From: Stephanodiscus triporus
Taxonomy: Eukaryota; Bacillariophyta; Thalassiosirophyceae; Thalassiosirales; Thalassiosiraceae
Assembly (NCBI GenBank): GCA_036939755.1
Contig: JALLAZ010001913.1
Location: 1-10,101, forward strand
DNA: 10,101 nt
Reading direction: 5' to 3'
Shown here: one piece after another, positions 1 to 6,969 of the stretch
Numbering within the stretch: position 1 is the stretch's first letter
Layout: every line of letters starts with the position of its first letter
Program-made: the position numbers and the translations under genes
Notes under the pieces: generated by a model
The model's input: the letters and a program-made list of their open reading frames with translations, nothing else
What the model was told of the DNA's origin: nothing
The model's database searches: none

Positions 1-2
1 GA

Positions 3-119
3 ACGCGCACTCTGTTGGGTGGCCTGCGGCTGGGGGTGGAGGCTTATGAACTAGGGAGACTACCGTCAGAAAATATCTGGAAAAAGTATCCATATGAGTA
101 TTATGAGGTTGGTGGATGA
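3..119 (+). CDS. C-terminal end of an unrecognised protein (5' partial)
   Basis: Frame 3 is open from the left edge to a TGA at 117-119 and gives 38 residues beginning TRTLLGGLRLGVEAYELGRL and ending KKYPYEYYEVGG. The first half is GC-rich with a natural amino-acid mix, and the other two plus frames stop by about position 55. This looks like a genuine protein end and not a chance frame. I do not recognise the family. The fragment has a Leu/Gly-rich stretch followed by an aromatic, Tyr-rich tail. The gene would run convergently toward the helicase gene on the minus strand. Whether the left edge lies inside an exon or just after a splice acceptor cannot be seen. It is too short for a firm call. 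Confidence 0.45.
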   Translation, partial: TRTLLGGLRLGVEAYELGRLPSENIWKKYPYEYYEVGG

Positions 120-917
120 ACCAGTATGAACGCAGCTACTATTGAGGAGTACGAGAGACGGCTGATATTTTTTACTTATGCTATTGCTGAACTGATACAC
201 TTGATATTATCTTTAAGCACTTCAGATTTTTCCTTTCTCTGTGCATTGGCATGATAGGAAAATGAAGACACAATGACGGTGTGAGCATCACAAGAAAGCC
301 ATGTTGAAAGGTATGTGTCAATAACAAAAATCCAATAACAAAAATTTAGGGTCGAGGACTGACATGCGAATCGCGGGGCACAATGCGTAAGGGCAATAAA
401 TGCGGCGCACGTACAAAAACTGTACATGTGTGCTATGCAATCATCAAGCCTTTGGCACGTGCATTGAATTTCCCATGAAAAATGGGGAAACATCGATTCT
501 CGTGCTAATATCTCATTTCCAGCTTTTATGCATTTCTCTAGCATCCGCATGAAGGTGTCTCTGCGGTAGGGTTGTATCTCCCGGGATACAGGGGCAGATC
601 ACCGATGAAGGATGCACAATATGACAACTCTCGCAACAAGCAAACACAACCGGCTACTAACCTGCAAACATAGAATCAGCCCAACTGAGAGATGCTTATT
701 GATGTTCGTTCTTCGGAGAAGTATTGATGTGACCGATTGAATGTCTTTCGATAATTCGTATCAAGACAATCATGTCTTCTTGAGCTAAAATGAGAAGGGA
801 ATTCGTATGTGTGCGCACACACGTCTGTCTGAAGCTTTCGATATGACACGGTCGCCAACCACGATCATAAGAGGTGTCTCCAAAAGTGCCTTTTTTGAGA
901 TTGTTCGTGTTCTCTTT
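120..917. other. Intergenic region between two convergent genes
   Basis: This 800-base stretch is AT-richer than the flanking genes and should contain the 3' UTRs of both. An AATAAA hexamer lies on the plus strand at 395-400 and could serve the gene ending at 119, although it is rather distant. A 13-base direct repeat (caataacaaaaat) occurs twice near 319-345. A 14-bp perfect palindrome, TGTGTGCGCACACA, lies at 808-821. Open frames here (for example 176-550 and 676-858, minus) have Cys/His/Ser-heavy translations without recognisable motifs and I treat them as chance. I saw no tRNA B box and no C/D box pair at suitable spacing. Confidence 0.6.
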
Positions 918-3900
918 TTACTTTCTACTTTTGCTCCCTCGCTGCTTTCCTTTGGTCACTGATTGCTTCACGACAAAGGGTTTCACTTCAGACTCTGATT
1001 TGATTGATTCTCTCAACCCTGCCCCAGATAGGAATTTTCCAAAATGTTGTATTCTCATCGGTTTCGCAAGAAGCTGGCGAAGCTTCGCCTTGGCCCGCTT
1101 GGCATCAAGGAAGCGTTGACGGTCGCGTTGATCTCCATCTAAAAGGCCTCCTTCAATCATGTCTTCATCAGCGTCCAGCCCGGCTTCTTTCGCGGCGTCC
1201 TGTAGCCATTTGTTCGTCTTATTCACTTGCGACTCCACATCATTACATGAAACTATTTTCGTGGCCAATGCCACTCGTTCTTGGGCCTCTTTCAAAAGAC
1301 GGCCGTCAATTTGCACCTGATCCAGAGATCTCGACCCAGCACCTCGCACTGCTTCGCATATCTTTTGATGCTCTCTCTCTTCTGCTGGCGCAACCAGCGA
1401 TATGCTAGTTCCTACAGCCTTCGCTCCCACACCGCGCTGCGGAAGGATGGAGATGAATGCAAGATTGTGAGCTATCATTAATAGTGTAAGTGCAACGAAA
1501 AACGGCTGAATGGAAGCTTGCGATATTTCAAAGATTGCGCTTTGTGAACTCAGACACAGCCAAGGGGTATTATCCTCAAATCAAGCATTTTTCTTGATAT
1601 AGTTGGAGACTCTAGTCCTTGATCATCACAGTTCAAGTTCAAGCAGCCGGAAACAAATTTACAAGATTATCGGCCATGGCCCAGACAGCCAAGGGAAGTG
1701 TTCTCTTCAGATCTAGGCCACTGCGATTTCTGAAGGGGACGAAGTAAATAATGATGTCAGATAGCCTGGATGAAATCGGCAAACACTGGCATTGAAATTT
1801 GTCGCTGGCATTTAACCTGTGTTACCCTTGTGAATAAATACACTTACCCACCCCCATTGAGGTCAGAAAATCTAGTCCAAGATGTATCTTTATTGTATGG
1901 CCTACAAAATCGAATACAGAAAAGACAACGACTAGCGTTGCTAGGTAATAACGTACCGCTGTCCTACCGGCGCGATGGATGAATGTATCCACAAATCTAG
2001 CCACGTCGTAATGTACCACCGTGGTAACCGCTTGAATATCCAAACCCCGAGCGGCCACATCGCTCGCGACGACTATCGAACGAGAGCTGGATGTTCGGAG
2101 GGATTCTAGGGCGCCTAAGCGTGATTTCTGGGCCATTTGAGCGTGCAGCATCCTCACCGGCAATCCCAGCGTCTTGAGTGTTTCGCCCACCCTACGCACC
2201 GCGGCGATGCTATTGCAGAATACCAAACACGGGCCAGACGATCCCTGGCGCGTGGTAACGAGGTACGCGTACAGGTGCGAGTCTTTGTGACGCTGCGCGC
2301 ATCGGATCTCGCCCAGGGTCAATCCTGGAGGGAGGCGAGTAACGACAGACGATGGTCCGCCGTCTTCCCCCCCGCCTACCGACGACTTCTTCTCGGAACC
2401 GGCGCCCTTTGTCCTTTTATCGACATCCTTCTTCTTCCCCGAGTTGGACAGGTCTACGATCTTTATCTCCCCCTGCGCGCCTGCGGTATCCAATATTTCG
2501 GCGATTGCACCGTCCACAGTCGTCGGCTGCTTGTTGATCCCCCTCCCCTTCCTCATCTTGACCTTTGCCGCGAAGTCCTTCTTGATGAGACGGTGCATCG
2601 ACGGTGGCAGAGTCAGCGTCGCGGAATACACGAATGTCTGACGATGAACGACAGCCCGTTCTTCTTCCTCCACCACCCCATCGTTCGCGCCGTCATCCTC
2701 GACATCGCTAATTAACCGCCTCCGCTGCCGCTCGTACTCGTCGTTGTCCATCTCCATGGCGGCCGGGATATCTCTCCCCACCTTGTCTCTGTCATCGCCG
2801 CCACCGCCCTCGCGCTCTCGCTCGATCGCGGCGAGTATCGAATCGTCTAGCATAACCACCCTCGCCTCGCCCCTAATGCCCGCGATGCCCCTAAGGCGAT
2901 TATCCTCGTGGTTGACGTCGTCGTGATCGTCGCCTCCCTCGTCGTCCGATATGTCCGGTGGGGGCGGATTGGCGTCGATGATCACTTCGAATATCTGTTG
3001 GAGCTGGGGGAAACTGCCCTGCTTGATCATGCGATCGGCCTCGTCGATTACGAGGAAGCTGAGTTGGGAGAGATTGCTTAGGTGGGTGTATTCCTTGCTC
3101 GACATCTAATCGAAGTGAAGATAAGAAGGGAAGGAACCATCAAGGGGCGACGGGTGATTAGGGATGAAAGAACGTTTTTCATGACCAAAATATGGATCCA
3201 AGTGGACATATGAGGAGGGGGGGAAGAGAAAAGGTCAAGAGAGCAATACCGAATGCAAGTGTTTGAAGTGAGATGGAATCAAAAACGAAAGAAAAAAGAG
3301 GCAAACAGGGCCAGGAGGTTTAAGGGGCAAATAATATCTCGGACTGACGTGCAAACGGATTGATTGATTTCATCAAGCCTTCGCCACTTTCACGGACGAA
3401 AGATTTTTCAAACAAAGGAGTCTAAAAATGTGGCCGACGATCGTCATTGATGTATTTCTTTTCTTCCCACCGTTTGTTGCTCTTTTACTTTCACTTCACT
3501 CACCAGTTCCCATAGTCGTCCAGGAGTCGCCACCACAACCGAAGGCCTGTCCCTCTCTAGGATGCGTCGCTGCTTCGCCTCCGCGAATCCACCGACGATG
3601 GTCCCGATCCCTATCGCTTGTTGGCATGCCCTCCCCAGTTCCGACGACACCTGGATGGCCAATTCACGCGTGGGAGTAATTATCAGCGCACGGAGGACTT
3701 GATCGTCGCTACCACCATGGCGGCCTTCCCCGCCTTCGCCGTCATCGTAGCCCACCCCCTTCTCCTCCTCCTCCCTTCGATCTTCGTCGTCCCTCTCCTC
3801 CAAGAGCCTCTGGAGTATCGGGAGACCGTAACTCAAGGTCTTGCCGCTCCCAGTGGGAGCGGCGCCGACAATGTCCCTACGTCCCATTACAGCGGGGGGG

Positions 3901-5075
3901 AGGGTGGCGGACTGTATGGGCGTGGGAAATCCATATCCCATAGAGTGGAGTCCGGAGCAGAGCGTGGGGTGGAGGTAAACGCCAGGAGCTGCAATGGACC
4001 AAGCGGTGCGCAGGCAGTCGATTTCCTCCTCTGATGGAGACGACGAAGACGAGGATGCGGACGGGACCGAGCGCTCGGCATCCTTCGCCTTGGACTGAGG
4101 GGTCGAAGATGAAGACGGCAATGACTCTGCTGTCTTCCGACGCTTGCGTCCCTCCTCCCTGGCTAGCAGTTTCCTCGCCTCACGCTTGAGCCTGCGGCGC
4201 TCCTTCTTGGTGGTTGCCTTCTTCTCGATGCCAAAAAAGCCTTCTTCGTCGCACTCCTCTTCCCTGACGTCGGTCGCGGCGTCGGCGAACGACGATGAAC
4301 CGTCTCGCCCATCTCTCTCCGTCTTCACGGCCTTCGTCTCCCCGTTCTTCTCCTTCCCCTCTATCCTCTTCTTAGCCTTCCTCCCCTCCTTTCCCTCCTC
4401 CTCCTTCTCACATTGGCCATTATCGGCGACCATGAATTCGATGGCAGATTCAGAAGAAGGCCCCTTGCCGTCAACGACCCCGGGAGACGAAGACGACAAC
4501 GAAGGTGCCGACTTGTAAACGATCCTGGTGACGTAGCCTGCGACGTCGTCCCCCGTCCTCTCGACCTCGTATTCATCTCCCGGTATCACATCCAGGCTTT
4601 TGTTTGATGCGTACCACAATCAGGTTTGAAATATACAATCAATCGATTGATGCATCGAATATGATTACATAAATCAATATTGGATGACGACGAAAAGAGG
4701 AGGATAATAATATGCATACATGGAGGTAGAACGAACATTGAGAGAGGCTCACCTGAGAAACACGCCGTCGTCGGCGGCCCCCTCCCCCTCCGCCGAATGC
4801 ATCCCCACAAAGTTCTTATTCCTCCTCGGATCCGGATCGAACAAGTCCCTCTCGACCTCCTCCTCATCGCCGTCCTCGTTATCGTAGTGACGTGACGTCC
4901 ACCTCTCGATGTCGTAGTATCCGCCGTCCTCGTCGTCCTCCGCCTTCTTCGCGACGACGTCGACGGCGCCGACGCATGCCTCGCGACGCCGTCGTTTCTT
5001 CGCACTCGTCTTCGTTGCCACCACCATCGCCTTCCTGGTCTTCATCTTCTTCGTCATATCGTTCTTCGACATCAT
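918..5075 (-). CDS. MAK5: MAK5/DDX24-family DEAD-box ATP-dependent RNA helicase (four exons)
   Basis: Exons on the minus strand are 5075-4753, 4596-3504, 3105-1957 and 1436-918, giving 1027 residues and ending in TAA. Each junction is GT-AG, keeps frame and rebuilds a family motif: [18 protein letters not shown] across intron 1, GRLWELMSSKEY across intron 2, HRAGRTARGVG across intron 3. Core motifs in order: Q motif GFPTPIQ (about 330), Walker A APTGSGKT (354-361), PTRELA (416-421), GG (443-444), TPGR (465-468), DEAD (493-496), SAT (633-635), LVFCNS (766-771), [10 protein letters not shown] (819-828), HRAGRTA (849-855). The C-terminal part ([36 protein letters not shown]) matches the DDX24/MAK5 extension, which separates it from other DEAD families. 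The N-terminus has a basic nuclear-signal-like tract (KKRRRRE, 26-32). Family role: nucleolar 60S subunit assembly. Long acidic inserts lie near 374-410 and between DEAD and SAT. The first in-frame ATG is at 5075 (a second at 5072); the upstream in-frame TTG at 5123 is not a likely eukaryotic start. Confidence 0.9.
1437..1956 (-). other. Intron 3 of the MAK5/DDX24 gene, snoRNA host
   Basis: The donor is GCG|GTACGT (GT at 1956-1955) and the acceptor is CCGCAG|CGCGGT (AG at 1438-1437). Phase is 0, and splicing joins HRAGRTA directly to RGVGAKAVG as the family requires. At 520 bases it is the longest intron of the gene, and it contains the C/D box snoRNA candidate on the same strand. The RNA ends about 107 bases before the acceptor, which leaves room for a branch point between them. 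Confidence 0.85.
1545..1635 (-). ncRNA. Candidate intronic C/D box snoRNA (rRNA 2'-O-methylation guide)
   Basis: Read on the minus strand, the canonical parts occur in order: terminal stem arm TGAAC (1635-1631), one spacer base, box C GTGATGA (1629-1623, a perfect RUGAUGA), 69 intervening bases, box D CTGA (1553-1550) and the complementary stem arm GTTCA (1549-1545). An internal 6-bp hairpin (ATCAAG/CTTGAT, arms 1580-1585 and 1593-1598, 7-nt loop) sits in the middle. D' and C' are poor: TTGA and TTGAGGA are the best matches. The guide just upstream of box D contains CCCTTGGCTGTG, complementary to CACAGCCAAGGG, which I recognise as a strongly conserved eukaryotic large-subunit rRNA segment (within the context AAACCACAGCCAAGGGAA). 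The box D plus 5 rule places the target at the A of CACA. Location in an intron of a ribosome-biogenesis gene, same strand, fits intron-processed snoRNAs. Confidence 0.82.
3106..3503 (-). other. Intron 2 of the MAK5/DDX24 gene
   Basis: The donor is GAACTG|GTGAGT (GT at 3503-3502) and the acceptor is CGATTAG|ATGTCG (AG at 3107-3106), phase 0. Splicing joins GRLWEL to MSSKEYTHL, just before the VIDEADRM motif. I searched its 398 bases for a second snoRNA. A TTGATGA occurs near 3369-3375 but there is no CTGA at suitable spacing on that strand, so I call none. Confidence 0.85.
4597..4752 (-). other. Intron 1 of the MAK5/DDX24 gene
   Basis: The donor is TTTCTCAG|GTGAGC (GT at 4752-4751). The acceptor is ACAAAAG|CCTGG (AG at 4598-4597), with a weak polypyrimidine tract and a possible CTGAT branch point. 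It is phase 2: AG plus C forms a Ser codon, giving [18 protein letters not shown], the conserved N-terminal signature of MAK5-like proteins. The acceptor lacks a strong tract, but it is the one near the exon start that preserves both frame and homology. Confidence 0.75.
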
Positions 5076-5306
5076 CAACGTCTCCTCCACTTCAGTCGAG
5101 CGCGAGCTGGAGGTCGAGGGCAAGGTGGGGGGTTATGGTTGGTGGATGAAGAACTTTATGGAGAAAAACTTGGTCTGGAGCGAGGAGGATTTTTTGTCTG
5201 GGGGCGGGGAGTGAGAGTTTTGAGTGGTCACGGTCTAATTGGCGAAGATGGTCGCCAATATCAATCTGCAAATCTGTCCTTGGTTTCGGAGGCGAGGTTA
5301 GGTAGC

Positions 5307-5328
5307 AAAAGTATGAATTCATACTTTT
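5307..5328. repeat. 22-bp perfect palindrome
   Basis: The sequence reads AAAAGTATGAATTCATACTTTT on both strands with no loop, centred on an EcoRI-type GAATTC. A second short inverted repeat (TTTTAC/GTAAAA, 5341-5355) follows 12 bases later. It could be a dimeric protein-binding site, a small hairpin in the 5' UTR or promoter of the helicase gene, or the remnant of a mobile-element end. Confidence 0.6.
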
Positions 5329-5370
5329 TTTATTAGTGAATTTTACTTCGTAAAAATACTCAACCAGTTT

Positions 5371-5388
5371 CCGCCTCCGCCTCCGCCT
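5371..5388. repeat. CCGCCT hexamer microsatellite, three units
   Basis: Three perfect tandem copies of CCGCCT lie between an AT-rich hairpin and a pyrimidine-rich run, about 300 bases upstream of the helicase start codon. It is probably ordinary slippage sequence. Confidence 0.7.
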
Positions 5389-5480
5389 CTCCCCTCCGCT
5401 AGCCTTAGAGAGCAGTTACTAATGATTATAAACAATTGAATATGAAAAAATAGGCTCTATTTTATAAAAAGTATAGTCTA

Positions 5481-5567
5481 TCACTCGAAATAGTTGTTGT
5501 CGTACCCAGCCTCAAAGAGGCTCTCGCCGCAGTCCGCGATGGTGATTTGACATTGATAACCTTCTTC
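5481..5567 (-). pseudogene. Orphan C-terminal coding tail of an unrecognised gene
   Basis: On the minus strand, 28 codons are open before a TGA at 5483-5481. The best part reads ITIADCGESLFEAGYDNNYF followed by a final Glu. It is GC-rich, almost every codon of the core ends in G or C (ATC ACC ATC GCG GAC TGC GGC GAG AGC CTC), and its composition resembles the helicase exons and not the AT-rich surroundings. This is the signature of a real protein end. The frame is closed by TGA at 5570-5568, and the copia-like sequence on the other strand starts at about 5546-5552, so the coding core stops where the element begins. Either the copia fragment replaced or interrupted the body of this gene, or the tail was carried in with a rearranged piece. 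I do not recognise the protein. A terminal exon with an acceptor in GAGAAGAAG is a weaker alternative. Confidence 0.4.
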
Positions 5568-6380
5568 TCAAATTTAAACACCCACAACTGCCCAAGCCAC
5601 GTCTCTCTCTGTATGCATGTCTACCCATCTCCTATGGTGCCGAATCACAGCTCTTGCCTGAAAGTGATACATCGGCTCTACTCGACGACAAACGCAAGCA
5701 CCGCATCCAAGAAATTGTTGGCTCCCTTCTCTACTACACCCGTGCAGTGAACAACAAACTCCTTGTGGCACTCAGTGCCATAGCAGCTCAACAAGCGCAA
5801 GCCACTGTCACGACTGAAAAGCGGTTATCCTCCTACTTGATTATGTGGCTACGTATCCGAACGACAGCATCATCCAGCGAGCTAGTGACATGATCCTCTG
5901 TGCTCACGCCGATGCAGGTTTTCTCAATGAATCCCAATCTCGCAGCCGCCTGGGAGCATATATCTATCTCTCCAAAAATGATGCCTCTCCATGCTTCAAC
6001 AGTGCTGTGCTTTCCATTGCCCAAATCATCAAGTTTGTTATGGCCTCTGCAGCTGAATCTGAACTTGCTGCTCTCTTTATCACAGCCCATGAGATGATCC
6101 CTCATTGCCAGACCTTCATTGACATGGGATGGCCCCAACCCTAAAGTCCCATCCAAACAGACAACTCCATAGCAACGGGGGTTGTTAAGAATACTTTTGT
6201 TCCTTGTCAGAGCAAGATAATGGATATGCGCTTTTGGTGGCTACAATGCCGTGCATCACAGGATCAGTTCTGCTACTACTGGGAGCAGGCTCCAAAAACT
6301 GGGCTGATTACCACACCAAACACCGCCCAGATACCTACCATGAAGCCCACCGGTCTACACATGCAGGAATTTGGGATTAG
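5546..6380 (+). mobile_element. Truncated, decayed Ty1/copia-type retrotransposon (RT end plus RNase H)
   Basis: Three frames together read as the 3' end of a copia polyprotein. Frame 2 (5546 to about 5830) has DNLLLKFKHPQL, ISYGAESQLL and RIQEIVGSLLYYTRAVNNKL, the copia reverse-transcriptase thumb/connection region. Frame 1 (about 5830-6297) has LLDYVATYPND and the RNase H residues: Asp in CAHADAGF, Glu in ASAAESELAAL and Asp in QTDNSIATG, followed by MDMRFWW. Frame 3 (about 6297-6380) has NWADYHTKHRPDTYHEAH and ends at TAG 6378-6380. The breaks are a frameshift near 5830, an in-frame TAA at 6142-6144 and a frameshift near 6297. The reverse-transcriptase active site, integrase and gag are absent, and I could not identify an LTR. 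The catalytic D-E-D of RNase H survives, so decay looks fairly recent, but the copy cannot be autonomous. Similar copia relics are common in algal and oomycete genomes. Confidence 0.82.
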
Positions 6381-6969
6381 ATTGGCACATGAAATCTACC
6401 TTCCGCCAAACCATTGGCCCTTGGATTTTCCCATTGCTATTTTTTGCCAACTTTTTACTTTTTTATCTATCTTATTTTCCCACATCTTGGATGTTGCCGC
6501 AAGGGTGTGAATAGATCCCCTGATTCTCACTATGGACAGACCAAAGTGAGTCAAGCACTGCAAACTGCCAGCAACACCACCAATAACTGTAGACCAGGCG
6601 CTCACCAAGCACCCATAAATAATCTAGGTATCAATTACCAGCAATACTGCTCTTCTTCAGCAGGCCAAACTGCTAGCCTCAATTTCAGCGATACGCTCAT
6701 CCAGATCGCCCAACATTGGGGAGAGAGCTGGGAGGCCCAACAGGCGGCTAGTGTCGTCACTGTCAAATTTGGAATGCCAGGTCTCATGATTGCTAATCTC
6801 CACTCCATCCAAGACTTTGCATGTTCAATTCCTACAAAGGATGTGTCCCCTAAACACTACTGCCGCTCATGCCGACCAAGCTTTTAGAATTTTGCTAGAA
6901 ATCTGGGCAACTCCCAGACATTAAGTCATGGTGAAATGTGGTTATTGAGGCCCTGCACCCAACCCATAT
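6381..6969. other. Unclassified region between the copia fragment and the helicase
   Basis: This is probably the untranslated tail or 3' remainder of the copia element followed by the 3' flank of the helicase. A plus-strand frame at 6414-6887 is open for 157 codons. Its part from about 6510 is Gln/Asn/Ser-rich (for example QALQTASNTTNNCRPG) and could be decayed polyprotein, but nothing in it is diagnostic. No clear LTR, polypurine tract or target-site duplication was found. At its right, read on the minus strand, a hairpin (TCTGGG-AGTTG-CCCAGA, 6918-6902) is followed after a few bases by CTAG (6898-6895), a layout reminiscent of Helitron 3' ends. Confidence 0.4.

Larger units (their letters stand above)
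5076..5480. other. Upstream region of the MAK5/DDX24 gene
   Basis: This roughly 400-base gap separates the helicase start from the 3' end of a coding fragment on the same strand. It should hold the promoter and 5' UTR, but I see no convincing TATA box or other defined element. It contains a 22-bp palindrome (5307-5328), a small hairpin TTTTAC-ttc-GTAAAA (5341-5355), a CCGCCT microsatellite (5371-5388) and a second hairpin, AAAATAG-gct-CTATTTT (5447-5463). A minus-strand ATG frame from 5322 to 5092 lies inside the palindrome and overlaps the helicase start region. It could be an upstream ORF but has no recognisable content. Confidence 0.5.

Noticed and set aside
395..400. AATAAA as polyadenylation signal of the left-edge gene
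   Set aside because: About 275 bases after the stop, and a six-base match is expected by chance in this AT-rich stretch; mentioned but not annotated as a feature.
176..550. 124-codon open frame on the minus strand
   Set aside because: No motif, odd Cys/His/Ser-rich composition, AT-rich intergenic setting; reads as a chance frame.
2137..2715. 192-codon plus-strand open frame inside the helicase gene
   Set aside because: It is the antisense shadow of exon 3; the minus strand carries conserved helicase motifs over the same bases. The same applies to other plus frames within 3428-5149.
3360..3380. Second snoRNA in intron 2
   Set aside because: A box C-like TTGATGA is present on the minus strand, but there is no CTGA at suitable distance and no terminal stem.
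5092..5322. 76-codon minus-strand ATG frame upstream of the helicase start
   Set aside because: Starts inside the palindrome, has no recognisable content and overlaps the helicase start in another frame; at most an upstream ORF.
6414..6887. 157-codon plus-strand open frame as an independent gene
   Set aside because: Hydrophobic then Gln/Asn/Ser-rich without a recognisable domain, lying just after a copia fragment; more likely element tail than a gene.
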